This document shows, in pieces, positions 33,583-42,350 of a stretch of 61,800 nt of DNA. Position 1 is the stretch's first letter, and every line of letters starts with the position of its first letter. The stretch is from UBA6918 sp040754425 (GTDB taxonomy: Bacteria; Pseudomonadota; Gammaproteobacteria; Burkholderiales; Thiobacillaceae): the NCBI GenBank assembly GCA_040754425.1, contig JBFMCR010000010.1, positions 1 to 61,800 of the forward strand. The letters run 5' to 3'. Below the pieces are notes generated by a model. The model did no database searches, was not told the origin of the DNA, and saw only the letters and a list, made by a program, of their open reading frames with translations. Position numbers and translations under genes: made by a program.

Positions 33583-34210
33583 AGCCGCCCCCTTCGAGGC
33601 CCATCATCGACGCTATGAGGCGTGGTTCGGCGAGCACGAGGCCGCCTATATCTCGGAATTGCTGGCCTTGCGCCCTTTCGTGCCCTGGGAAGGATACGGC
33701 CTTGAAATCGGCGTAGGCAGCGGCCGCTTCGCCGCGCCGCTGGGCGTACGGGTCGGGGTGGATCCCTCACCTGCCATGCTGGCGCATGCAGCCGCGCGCG
33801 GCATCGAGGTGGTCGAGGGCGTGGCGGAAAATCTCCCTTTCACCTCCGGCCTGTTCGATTGGGCATTGGTGGTAACGACCATCTGCTTCGTTGACTCGGC
33901 CGAGAAAATGCTGGCCGAGGCGCGCCGGGTGCTCAAGCCGGGCGGACGCCTCACGATCGGCTTCATCGACCGCGACAGCGGCATGGGCCAGGATTACCTC
34001 GCGCACCAGGCCGAAAACGTGTTCTATCGCGAAGCGACTTTTTATTCCGCCGGCGAAGTGGAACAACTGCTGCTAAAAAGCGGTTTCGAGATCGGGTCCT
34101 GGGCCCAGACCCTCGCCCATTCCCTGGCTGAAACCCGCTACATCGAGGCCATGCGCCCCGGGCGCGGGCAATGCGCCTTCGTCGTCGTTTCCGCCCGTTG
34201 CAACGAGTGA
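33575..34210 (+). CDS. class I SAM-dependent methyltransferase
   Basis: Starting from GTG 33575, the 211-residue protein has the UbiE/SmtA-like motifs: LEIGVGSGRFAAPLG (SAM loop), GVDPSPAMLAHA, and LVVTTICFVDSAEKMLAEAR with RVLKPGGRLTIGFID. A longer frame from 33416 would overlap the previous orf entirely and has a basic, unlikely N-terminus. The substrate is unknown. It lies upstream of gpmI by seven bases. Confidence 0.75.
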   Translation: MPRAAPFEAHHRRYEAWFGEHEAAYISELLALRPFVPWEGYGLEIGVGSGRFAAPLGVRVGVDPSPAMLAHAAARGIEVVEGVAENLPFTSGLFDWALVVTTICFVDSAEKMLAEARRVLKPGGRLTIGFIDRDSGMGQDYLAHQAENVFYREATFYSAGEVEQLLLKSGFEIGSWAQTLAHSLAETRYIEAMRPGRGQCAFVVVSARCNE

Positions 34211-34217
34211 GCAGATC

Positions 34218-35753
34218 ATGGACCGCAAACCCGTCCTGCTGGTGATCTTCGACGGCTTCGCGCTCAATCCCGGCCGCGCCTTCAACGGCTGGGCGCGTGC
34301 GCGCACGCCGCATCTGGACCACTATTTCGCCGCCAATCCGCATACGGCCCTGCTGGCTTCGGGGCTTGCGGTGGGCTTGCCGGACGGACAATTCGGCAAT
34401 TCGGAAGTCGGCCACCTCACGCTCGGCGCGGGGCGGGTGCTCAAGCAGGAGCTGCTCAAGATTTCCGACAGCCTTGCCAGCGGCGCCCTTGCCCGGCTGG
34501 AACCGTGGCAAGCGCTGCTTCGTGGCACGAAACGCCTGCATCTGATCGGCCTGGTCTCGGATGGCGGGGTGCATTCCCACATCGACCACCTGCTGGGCCT
34601 TTTGCCGCTGGTGGTCGAGGCCGGCGTCGAGCCGCTGATCCACATGGTGACAGACGGACGCGACACCGCGCCGCGTTGCGCCGACCGCTACGCCGAGCAG
34701 CTGGAAGCGCTGCTGCGACGGCTTGGCCGCGGGCGCATCGCCAGCGTCTGCGGCCGCTATTACGCCATGGATCGTGCCGGCTTCTGGCCGCGCACCGAAC
34801 TGGCCTGGCGTGCCCTGGTGCGCGGCCAGGGCGAGGCGGCGGAATCGGCGGAGGAGGCCATCCATCTGGCCTGGCAGCGCGGCGAGGGGGACGAGTTCAT
34901 CCGCCCCACCGTGATCGGCGACCCGGCGCAAGGCCGCATCGCGCCGGACGAGCCGGTGTTCTGCTTCAATTTCCGCTCCGACCGCATGCGCCAGCTGGTC
35001 GCCGCCCTGGGCATGGAGGATTTCACCGGCTTCGGGCGCGATGCGGAGAGTACGCGCCGCGTGGTGACGATGACCCGTTACGACGCGGCGTTTCCCTTCC
35101 CCGTATTGTTCGACTCCAGGGCGCCGGACAAGGTACTGGCGCAAGTGCTGTCCGACGAGGGCCTGCGGCAGTTTCATTGCGCGGAAACCGAGAAATACGC
35201 CCACGTGACCTATTTTTTCAATGGCGGCAGGGAGCAGCCTTTCCCGGGTGAAGTGCGCGAGATCGTTCCCTCGCCCCAGGTGGCCACCTACGACCTGAAA
35301 CCAGAGATGAGCGCCGCGCAGGTGGCGGACCGCATCATCGCCGCCATCGAGGGCGGGACGTACGACTTCATCCTGGTCAACTTCGCCAATGGCGACATGG
35401 TCGGCCACACCGCCGTTATTCCCGCCATCATAGAAGCCGTCGAGACGCTCGACCTGCAATTTCATCGGGTGGCAGAGGCGGCGCTGGCGCGCGGGTATCG
35501 CGTCCTGCTCACGGCCGACCACGGCAACTGCGACGAAATGGTGGATCCCGTCAGCGGCGAGCCGCACACCCAGCACACGGCCTATCCGGTACCGTTCCTG
35601 ATCCTCGGCCTGCGCGAGGCGCAGCTCGGCACCGGGCGCGGGCTGGCCGATGTCGCGCCGACCGTGCTCGACCTGCTTGGCATCGAGCCGCCCCCCGAAA
35701 TGACCGGCCGAAGCATTCTGTTGAAGGCCGGCTCCGGAATGAACAGGGGCTGA
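34218..35753 (+). CDS. gpmI: cofactor-independent phosphoglycerate mutase
   Basis: The 511-residue two-domain enzyme interconverts 3- and 2-phosphoglycerate in glycolysis. Phosphatase-domain metal sites are seen in LLVIFDGFA and LLTADHGNCDEM; the mutase domain has the catalytic Ser in GNSEVGH and HMVTDGRDTAP. Length is standard. Its place in a nif region suggests raised carbon flow for nitrogen fixation, which is inference. Confidence 0.93.
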   Translation: MDRKPVLLVIFDGFALNPGRAFNGWARARTPHLDHYFAANPHTALLASGLAVGLPDGQFGNSEVGHLTLGAGRVLKQELLKISDSLASGALARLEPWQALLRGTKRLHLIGLVSDGGVHSHIDHLLGLLPLVVEAGVEPLIHMVTDGRDTAPRCADRYAEQLEALLRRLGRGRIASVCGRYYAMDRAGFWPRTELAWRALVRGQGEAAESAEEAIHLAWQRGEGDEFIRPTVIGDPAQGRIAPDEPVFCFNFRSDRMRQLVAALGMEDFTGFGRDAESTRRVVTMTRYDAAFPFPVLFDSRAPDKVLAQVLSDEGLRQFHCAETEKYAHVTYFFNGGREQPFPGEVREIVPSPQVATYDLKPEMSAAQVADRIIAAIEGGTYDFILVNFANGDMVGHTAVIPAIIEAVETLDLQFHRVAEAALARGYRVLLTADHGNCDEMVDPVSGEPHTQHTAYPVPFLILGLREAQLGTGRGLADVAPTVLDLLGIEPPPEMTGRSILLKAGSGMNRG

Positions 35754-35786
35754 TCCGCCACCGGCAACTGGAAGCGAGGACTGCTT

Positions 35787-36521
35787 TTGGAAAACACATT
35801 CTGGACGGCACTGGCCACCAGCGCGCTGGCCGCCCTGGTGACTTCGCTCGGCATCTACACCATCCGCCGCTTCGCCGACTGGGGGCATCGCAACACCGCC
35901 TATTTCATGTGCTTTGCCGCCGGCGTGCTGATTTCGGCCTCCTTCCTGCACATCATCCCCAAGTCCTTTTCCATGAACCTGCAGGCCCCGGTCTGGCTGC
36001 TCATCGGTTTTTTCGGGCTGCATCTTTTCAACCGCTTCATCACCGCCTTCGTCTGCGAGAAGGATCCGGAGAAAAAGGAATACGCCATCGGGATCGTTCC
36101 CATGCTCGGCATCGGCTTTCATTCCTTCATCGACGGCTTCATCTATTCCATCGCCTTTACCGTCAGCATCCTCACCGGCTATCTCGCCACCCTGGGCATG
36201 GTGCTGCACGAATTTCCGGAAGGCATCATCACCTACCTGCTGCTGGTGCGCAGCGGCTTCGGCGAGCGCAAGGCGATGGTCCTGGCCTTTCTCGCGGCGG
36301 CGGCGACCACGCCCCTGGGCATGCTGGTTTCATACCCCCTCGTCAGTTCAATAGACAAGCAGACACTGGGCGCCCTGCTTTCGCTTTCGGCAGGCGCGCT
36401 GGTCTACGTGGGCGCCACACACCTATTGCCGCGGGCGGAACAGGAGAAGCGCAAATTCAGCCTGGTGGCACTCGCCGGCGGCGTGCTGGTCGCCGTCATC
36501 ATCGTCGCTTCCAAGGCCTGA
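35787..36521 (+). CDS. ZIP-family metal transporter
   Basis: The 244-residue protein starts at TTG 35787 after a GCGAGGA ribosome site. It has seven to eight membrane segments and ZIP metal motifs: GIGFHSFIDGF in TM4 and VLHEFPEGIITY in TM5. ZIP proteins bring divalent metals (Zn, Fe, Mn) into the cytoplasm. It is paired with a second ZIP gene 24 bases later. Confidence 0.82.
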   Translation: MENTFWTALATSALAALVTSLGIYTIRRFADWGHRNTAYFMCFAAGVLISASFLHIIPKSFSMNLQAPVWLLIGFFGLHLFNRFITAFVCEKDPEKKEYAIGIVPMLGIGFHSFIDGFIYSIAFTVSILTGYLATLGMVLHEFPEGIITYLLLVRSGFGERKAMVLAFLAAAATTPLGMLVSYPLVSSIDKQTLGALLSLSAGALVYVGATHLLPRAEQEKRKFSLVALAGGVLVAVIIVASKA

Positions 36522-36545
36522 GGCGCATAGCGCCTGCCATAAACG

Positions 36546-37292
36546 ATGAGCACGACCCACGCAGCCGTTCTGCTGCTGTCCCTGCTGTCGCTGTTCACGA
36601 CCTGGCTCGGCGTGATGCTGGCCGTCCGGCTGCGCGAGAACGCACGCGCCATCGCCGCCGGCATCGGCTTTTCCACCGGCATCATGCTGCTGATCTCGCT
36701 GCTGGAACTCGTGCCCGAGTCGATCGCCATCATGGGGGCGCCGCCCACCCTCATGAGCTTCGCCCTCGGCGCCGGCCTGGTGTGGACGGCCCATCTCGTC
36801 GTGCCGCATACCCATCTGGTGGAGGAAAGGGGCATGGCCGACCGGATGCTGGTCAAGGCGGCCTATCTGGTGGCCCTCGGCCTGATCCTGCACGACGTCC
36901 CGGAAGGCTTTGCGATGGCCAATGCCTACATCGCCTCGCCCGAACTCGGCGTGCTGGTCGCCGTGGCCATCGCGCTACACAACGTGCCGGAGGAATTCGC
37001 CATGGCGGTGCCGGCCGTGGTCATCCGCAGCCGGCGCTTTCTCTACGGCGCCGCGCTGCTCTCCGCGCTGGCGGAGCCCCTGGGCGCCGTCATCGGGCTG
37101 GTGGCGGTGGGAATCGCACCGGGCCTCAACGCCCATTTCATGGCCTTCGCCGCCGGCGCGATGACTTTCGTTTCCCTGCACGAACTCGTACCCATGGCGC
37201 GGCGCTACCGCAACATGCGCCTGTTTACGGCGGGAATGCTCCTGAGTGCCCTGGTATACGGGCTGCTTACCCGCATCACCGAACTTGGCTGA
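36546..37292 (+). CDS. second ZIP-family metal transporter
   Basis: The 248-residue membrane protein has the ZIP motifs LILHDVPEGFAMANA (TM4) and VAIALHNVPEEFAMAVP (TM5). It differs clearly from the first copy, so it is not a recent duplicate. The two may form a heteromeric or sequentially used import pair for iron or another metal needed by nitrogenase; this is inference. Confidence 0.85.
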   Translation: MSTTHAAVLLLSLLSLFTTWLGVMLAVRLRENARAIAAGIGFSTGIMLLISLLELVPESIAIMGAPPTLMSFALGAGLVWTAHLVVPHTHLVEERGMADRMLVKAAYLVALGLILHDVPEGFAMANAYIASPELGVLVAVAIALHNVPEEFAMAVPAVVIRSRRFLYGAALLSALAEPLGAVIGLVAVGIAPGLNAHFMAFAAGAMTFVSLHELVPMARRYRNMRLFTAGMLLSALVYGLLTRITELG

Positions 37293-37366
37293 AAGTCGTG
37301 TGCAGGATTGCGAAACGATGAGTGATGCCACGCGGCTGATACGCGCCGGATTGCAGGCCATGCCGG

Positions 37367-38374
37367 CTAGTCTCTCGGGTAGCGCAGCCACAGGCGGGCG
37401 AGTTCGTCCTCTTCGCAGCGGGATTCGGTGTAGTGTGTCTCCCCGGCTGCCGACTTCACCCGCACGCCGCCGCCTTCGCGCACGCTACCCACGAAGGCGA
37501 CAGGCACGCCGAGCTTGTCCAGCCTGGATTGCACATCGGCCTCGGCATCGGGCGGGATCGTGGCTGCCAGGGTGCCGGAGGAGATCATCTTCATGGGATC
37601 GAACCCGAAGGCTTTTGCAAAGCGTGCAATGACCGGCGGCAGCGGCAGCCGATCGGCGTCGATCTCGATCATGACCCCGGAGAGCTGCGCCATTTCCAGC
37701 AGGGTTTCGAGGACGCCGCCGCGGGTCACGTCGTGCATCGACGTCGCGCCACTGTCGGCCAGCGCCAGCGCCTCGCGCACGCAGCTGATATGCGCCATGA
37801 GGGCGCGTGCTTGCGCCAACGCTTCCTCGTCGATCCCCAGTTGTTGCGCCACATCGGCGAAATCGTGGGCGAGGATGGCCGTGCCCTCCAGCGCGATGGC
37901 CTTGGTGACGACCACCGTATCGCCGACCTTCGCCCCTTCGGTGCGCACCGGTTTGCGTCCCGCCGCCACCCCCAGCGCGGTCACCGCGACGAGCGGCCGG
38001 GACAGCCCGGCGGAATAGCCGCTGTGGCCGCCGATGATGGACACCCCCAGTTCGTCACAAGCGCGGCGGGCGTCGCCCATGATTTCCCCCAGCAGGGCCT
38101 CGTCCTCGGGATGCGGCACCAGCACCAGCGGCAGGATCCAGCGCGGCGGAATGCCCGTGGCGGCGATGTCGTTGCAGGTCACGTGCACGGCCAGCCAGCC
38201 GATTTCCCGGACCGCGCCGACGATGGGGTCGAGGTGCGAGGCCAGGATGTCGCCGCCGACACGGGTGAGCGCCGCATCCTCGCCGAAAGCCGCGCCCAGG
38301 ATGACATCCGGGTCCCCGGTCCGGGTATGGGCGAAGACGCGCCGATGGAGAACGTCGAGGGAAAATTTCGACAT
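37367..38374 (-). CDS. AIR synthase-family protein (HypE/ThiL-like)
   Basis: The 335-residue ATP-binding protein has the N-terminal GEDAALTRVGGDILASHLDP motif, VHVTCNDIAATGIPP, and the C-terminal domain with HDVTRGGVLETLLEMAQ. These match the PurM/HypE/ThiL superfamily. HypE proteins end in a Cys-bearing PRIC-like motif; this one ends LWLRYPRD without Cys, so it is not a classical HypE. No hyp genes are near. It is convergent with the ZIP genes, and the 37293-37366 gap is empty. Confidence 0.8.
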   Translation of the reverse strand: MSKFSLDVLHRRVFAHTRTGDPDVILGAAFGEDAALTRVGGDILASHLDPIVGAVREIGWLAVHVTCNDIAATGIPPRWILPLVLVPHPEDEALLGEIMGDARRACDELGVSIIGGHSGYSAGLSRPLVAVTALGVAAGRKPVRTEGAKVGDTVVVTKAIALEGTAILAHDFADVAQQLGIDEEALAQARALMAHISCVREALALADSGATSMHDVTRGGVLETLLEMAQLSGVMIEIDADRLPLPPVIARFAKAFGFDPMKMISSGTLAATIPPDAEADVQSRLDKLGVPVAFVGSVREGGGVRVKSAAGETHYTESRCEEDELARLWLRYPRD

Positions 38375-38503
38375 CTGCCTAACTTCGCGCCTCGTTGCAA
38401 CGATTTTTGTGCATGAATGCCCCCAGGCCCGATGCCTGCGGAAAAAGCGTCATATAGTGAATATAGGCACGATTTCACGATGCCGTCGATGAAGGAGGCT
38501 GTC

Positions 38504-38704
38504 ATGCCCGTTTTCGCCATGCTTACCCGTCTTACCCCAGAACTGCTGCGCACCCCCAAGGCCTTGGAGGATCTCGAACATCAGAAATCGGGCGCAGCGG
38601 GCGCGCATGACAGCCAGGCCCGATTCCTTTGGCCGCCCAGTCCTCCCGCATACCGGCAGTCCGGTCTTTCCGAACGAGAGCGGCCCTTGCAGAAAACGCC
38701 ATGA
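38504..38704 (+). pseudogene. truncated GYD-domain gene
   Basis: After a strong GAAGGAGG ribosome site, ATG 38504 begins MPVFAMLTRLTPELLRTPKA, the typical first 20 residues of a GYD-domain protein. After about 27 residues the reading frame switches to unrelated Pro/Ser/Arg-rich sequence and ends at 66 residues, instead of the usual ~95. A deletion or rearrangement is the likely cause. Confidence 0.5.
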
Positions 38705-38770
38705 AAACCCTTCTCCTGCCGGCCTCGCCCCCGGGCAAACGGCGGCGTTGATCCCGCAGGAGACGCCGGC

Positions 38771-39226
38771 ATGAATTCGCCCGTTTCATCGCGGGAGGTA
38801 CGCGAGGACGGCAATCTGGGTGCGCTGGCGCGCACGCTGCGTGCCTTCATGCAGATGCTGCCCATCCTGTTCGGCATGCTGCTTTTGACCAGCCTGGTTC
38901 TCGCCTGGCTGCCCCGCACAGGCCTGCATGCCCTGTTCGGCAAACACGCCGTTCTGGACGTTTTGCTGGGTGCCCTCGTCGGCAGCGTGGCGGCTGGACA
39001 CCCCCTGGCCGGCTACATTCTCGGCGGCGAACTGCTGGCGGGGGGCGTGAGCTTGATCGCGGTGACCGCGCTGATCGTGAGCTGGGTCACGGTGGGCGTC
39101 GTGCAACTGCCGGCCGAGGCCCTGTTCCTGGGCAAGCGCTTTGCGCTGGTCCGCAACGGCCTGGCCTTTCTTTCCGCCATCGCCATCGCCTGGCTGACGG
39201 TGGGCGTGCTGGGGCTGCTCTCATGA
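38771..39226 (+). CDS. permease half, DUF318/ArsP-like (first part)
   Basis: The 151-residue membrane protein has four hydrophobic segments, about 32-52, 60-82, 88-110 and 130-150. The pattern VLDVLLGALVGSVAAGHPLAGYILGGELL resembles one half of the SO_0444/ArsP-like permease family. It starts at ATG 38771 after CAGGAGACG. It overlaps the next gene by four bases, so the two halves are made together. Confidence 0.65.
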   Translation: MNSPVSSREVREDGNLGALARTLRAFMQMLPILFGMLLLTSLVLAWLPRTGLHALFGKHAVLDVLLGALVGSVAAGHPLAGYILGGELLAGGVSLIAVTALIVSWVTVGVVQLPAEALFLGKRFALVRNGLAFLSAIAIAWLTVGVLGLLS

Positions 39227-39741
39227 ATGCCCGGCAGGGCAGGCGCAAGCTCGGCGGCTGGATTTTCCTGGCGCTCATGCTCGTTGCCCATGGCCTGACG
39301 GCCCTTGCCGATGCCGCGCTGGCGCGCCAGGCGCTGGCCTCCTTCATGAACATGCTGGGCGAGGTGACGCCGGTGCTGGTCCTGGTATTCGTGCTGATGT
39401 TCCTCGTCGAACGCTTTCTTACACCCGCGCGGACGCAGTCATGGCTGGGCCAGGCTTCGGGACTGCGCGGCTGGCTGCTCGCCCTGGCCGCGGGCGTGAT
39501 CTCGACGGGGCCGATCTATACCTGGTTTGCACTTTTGGCCGAGCTGCGCAAAAAGGGCATGCGTACCGCGCTGGTCGCGGTGCTGCTTTACGCACGCGCC
39601 ATCAAGCTGCCGCTGCTGCCTTTGCTCGCGCATTACTTCGGCCCGCGCTACATGCTGGTGCTGTCGCTGTTCATTGCGGTTTTTTCGGTTGTGAACGGCC
39701 TTGCCATGGAGCGGCTGATGCGCCGGCAAAAAAGCGAATGA
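39223..39741 (+). CDS. permease half, DUF318/ArsP-like (second part)
   Basis: The 172-residue membrane protein has four hydrophobic segments (about 12-32, 42-65, 80-105, 130-155) and the motif GVISTGPIYTWFALLAELRKKG, similar to the second inverted half of ArsP-like permeases. It probably pairs with the preceding protein. feoA follows 10 bases later, so an iron- or metal-linked export role is possible. Confidence 0.65.
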   Translation: MNARQGRRKLGGWIFLALMLVAHGLTALADAALARQALASFMNMLGEVTPVLVLVFVLMFLVERFLTPARTQSWLGQASGLRGWLLALAAGVISTGPIYTWFALLAELRKKGMRTALVAVLLYARAIKLPLLPLLAHYFGPRYMLVLSLFIAVFSVVNGLAMERLMRRQKSE

Positions 39742-39751
39742 GGACACTCGC

Positions 39752-39982
39752 ATGATCACACTGGATCGACTCCCGCAAGGCGCCATCGCCGCGGTGCGCA
39801 AGCTGTCCGGCGGCAAGGAACTGAAGAGCCGCTTGTCCGCGATGGGACTGACCGAGGGCGCACACCTGACGGTGTTGCAAAACCGGGGAAACGGCCCCGT
39901 GCTGGTGAAGGTGCGCGACACCCGCATTGCGCTCGGCCGCGGCGAGGCGATCAAGGTGCTGGTGGAGCAAGTGGCGGCATGA
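39752..39982 (+). CDS. feoA: ferrous iron transport protein A
   Basis: The 76-residue SH3-like protein starts MITLDRLPQGAIAAVRKLSG and includes RLSAMGLTEGAHLTVLQN and VRDTRIALGRGEAIKVLV, as in FeoA. It supports FeoB at the inner membrane. It overlaps feoB by four bases. Confidence 0.92.
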   Translation: MITLDRLPQGAIAAVRKLSGGKELKSRLSAMGLTEGAHLTVLQNRGNGPVLVKVRDTRIALGRGEAIKVLVEQVAA

Positions 39983-41994
39983 ACGCTGTCCAGGGCAAAC
40001 AGAAAACGCTGCTCATCGGCCTTGCCGGCCAGCCCAATGTCGGCAAGTCCACGGTCTTCAACTTGCTCACCGGCCTGCGCCAGCACGTCGGCAACTGGCC
40101 CGGAAAAACCGTGGAGCGCCGGGAAGGCACGCTCGTGCACGAGGGCGTCACGCTACGCGTGGTCGACCTGCCCGGCACCTACAGCCTTACCGCCAACTCG
40201 CCGGAAGAACGCATCGCGCGCGACTTCATCCTGCACCAGCACCCGGACGTGGTCATCATGATCGCCGACGCCGCAGCCCTCGAGCGCAACCTCTACCTGT
40301 TGTCCGAGTTGTTGTTGCTGCCGGTGCCGGTGGTGCTGGGGTTGAACATGATGGACGTCGCCCAGGCGCAAGGCATCGAGATCGAGCCCCACGTGCTTGC
40401 CGCCGCGCTGGGCATCCCCGTCGTCCCGCTGGTGGCAAGCCGGGCCCAGGGGGTGGCGCAGCTCGTGGCCGAGGCCGTCCGCCTGGCACGGAGTCCGGCG
40501 GGGTTCGCGCCGGCACGGCCGGAGATTGCCGAGCCGCACCGCGAAGTGCTGGCCAGCGTACGTGCGCTGCTTGGCAGTCGGGTGCCGCTGCCCTACCAGG
40601 CGGACTGGATAGCGATGAAGCTGCTTGAAGGCGACCGCGAAGTCGCCGCGCTCGTCCGGGAGTGGCTGCCCGATGTGTCCTGGCGGCAGATCGAAGCGAT
40701 TCTGGCTGCCCACGAAGACGCCGTGGCCGACATTGCCGCCGGGCGCTATGAGTGGATCGAACGCATGGTGCGCGCAGCCGTGAAGCGGCCGCGCCTCGGC
40801 CAGGTGGGCTTTACCGACCGCCTCGATCGCTACGCGCTGCATCCGCTGTGGGGCATGCTGATTTTGCTTGCCGCCTTTGCCCTGGTGTTCGCCCTCACCT
40901 TCCGGATCGCCGGGCCCATCCAGGCGTGGCTCGACACGGCTGCGGTCGAGCCGCTGCGCGGCCGGGTCGAAGCCATGCTCGTCGCCACGCCGCCCTGGTT
41001 CTCCGCGCTCGTCGCGGACGGCGTGCTGGGCGGCGCCGGCATCGTGCTGACTTTCCTGCCCGTCCTCGCGATATTCTTCACCGCGCTCGCACTGCTCGAA
41101 GACACCGGTTACTTTGCGCGCGCCGCCTATGTCATGGACCGCCTGATGCACTTTCTCGGACTGCACGGCAAGAGCTTCCTGCCGCTGTGCATCGGCTTCG
41201 GTTGCAACGTGCCGGCGGTAATGGGCGCGCGCGTGATCGAGTCGCGCAGCGGACGCCTGCTCACCATCCTGCTCGCGCCGCTGGTGCCGTGCAGCGCGCG
41301 GCTCATGGTGCTCGCCTTCCTCGCCCCGGCCTTCTTCGGCGATCTGGCCTGGCTGGTTGCCGTCGCCTTCGTGCTCGGCAACCTGGTACTGCTTGCCATC
41401 ATCGGCATCGTCTTGAGCCATACGCTGTTCCGCGGCGAGCGCATGGCCTTCATCATGGAACTGCCGCTCTACCACGCGCCCAATGCCGGTTCCATCGCGC
41501 GCTTCGTGTGGTTCAATCTGCGGGCCTTCCTGCGCAAGGCGGGCAGCCTGATCCTGCTCATTTCGGTGCTGATCTGGGCGCTGAGCTATTTTCCCGGTAC
41601 GGGCCTGGAAGAAAGTTACCTGGCGCGTTTCGGTCGCAGCCTGGCCCCGATCGGACAGCTGCTCGGCCTCGACTGGCGCATGCTGGTGGCGCTGCTCGCA
41701 AGCTTCGTCGCCAAGGAAAACGCCATCGCTGCGCTGGGCATTCTCTACGGCTCGACGGCACAGACCGGCCTGGCGCAGACGCTGGCGTCGCAAGTGCCGC
41801 CGGCCTCGGCGCTGTCGTTCATCGCCGCCACCATGCTGTTCATCCCCTGCGCCGCCACGATCGCCGTCATGCGCCAGGAAACCGGCAGCTGGCGCTGGAC
41901 GCTGTTCGGCGTTGGATTGTTGCTGGTGCTTGCATTGGGCGCGGCGGCCCTGGTCTATCAGGGCTGCCGACTGCTGGGCTTTGGCGTTGACTAG
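39979..41994 (+). CDS. feoB: ferrous iron transporter FeoB
   Basis: The 671-residue protein has the N-terminal G domain with G1 GQPNVGKST, G3 DLPGTYSLT and G4 LNMMD, a helical linker domain (about 170-270) and a membrane domain with the Gate motifs (AYVMDRLMHFLGLHGKSF, IGFGCNVPAVMGAR). It imports Fe2+, which nitrogenase needs in bulk. The length is shorter than the ~770 of E. coli FeoB. Codon and base use match its neighbours. Co-located with nif genes. Confidence 0.95.
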   Translation: MNAVQGKQKTLLIGLAGQPNVGKSTVFNLLTGLRQHVGNWPGKTVERREGTLVHEGVTLRVVDLPGTYSLTANSPEERIARDFILHQHPDVVIMIADAAALERNLYLLSELLLLPVPVVLGLNMMDVAQAQGIEIEPHVLAAALGIPVVPLVASRAQGVAQLVAEAVRLARSPAGFAPARPEIAEPHREVLASVRALLGSRVPLPYQADWIAMKLLEGDREVAALVREWLPDVSWRQIEAILAAHEDAVADIAAGRYEWIERMVRAAVKRPRLGQVGFTDRLDRYALHPLWGMLILLAAFALVFALTFRIAGPIQAWLDTAAVEPLRGRVEAMLVATPPWFSALVADGVLGGAGIVLTFLPVLAIFFTALALLEDTGYFARAAYVMDRLMHFLGLHGKSFLPLCIGFGCNVPAVMGARVIESRSGRLLTILLAPLVPCSARLMVLAFLAPAFFGDLAWLVAVAFVLGNLVLLAIIGIVLSHTLFRGERMAFIMELPLYHAPNAGSIARFVWFNLRAFLRKAGSLILLISVLIWALSYFPGTGLEESYLARFGRSLAPIGQLLGLDWRMLVALLASFVAKENAIAALGILYGSTAQTGLAQTLASQVPPASALSFIAATMLFIPCAATIAVMRQETGSWRWTLFGVGLLLVLALGAAALVYQGCRLLGFGVD

Positions 41995-42054
41995 CATCCT
42001 GCCGGATTTTGCCGGCGAACGGGTAACGACGACGAACCGGGCAGGATGGCGGCG

Positions 42055-42350
42055 TGCCTTTCCATATGTATGGCCGCCGACCGGGATCGCGGGTCTGGCC
42101 TACGGCGCCTGGCACGGGGTGCTGGGCGTCGAGAGGTCGCTTCATCATCGGCCCGGGCGGCATCGTCCAGGCCATGGAAGTGCCGATCCCGGCGGTCGGG
42201 CGCAAGCCCGCCGAGACGGTGCGCCGGATTCAGGCCTTCCGGCATGTGAAGGCCGCCGGCGGAGAAGGAGCCACGCCGGCGGGCCGGGAAGCGGGCAAGC
42301 CGAGCCTCAGGCCCGGCCCGGGCGCGGTCGGAAAATTCCGGGAGGACTGG
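42055..42350 (+). pseudogene. frameshifted C-terminal remnant of a peroxiredoxin
   Basis: One frame gives FPYVWPPTGIAGLAYGAWHG and the next frame continues GRFIIGPGGIVQAMEVPIPA, then VGRKPAETVRRIQAFRHV, GKPSLRPGPGAVGKF. Together these match the C-terminal half of an AhpC/TSA peroxiredoxin. The N-terminal catalytic half is missing, and a frameshift near 42130 breaks the rest. It fills the gap between feoB and the rhodanese-ankyrin gene. Confidence 0.6.

Noticed and set aside
37367..38374. Annotation of the AIR synthase-like protein as HypE.
   Set aside because: It lacks the C-terminal Cys motif of HypE and no other hyp genes are present.
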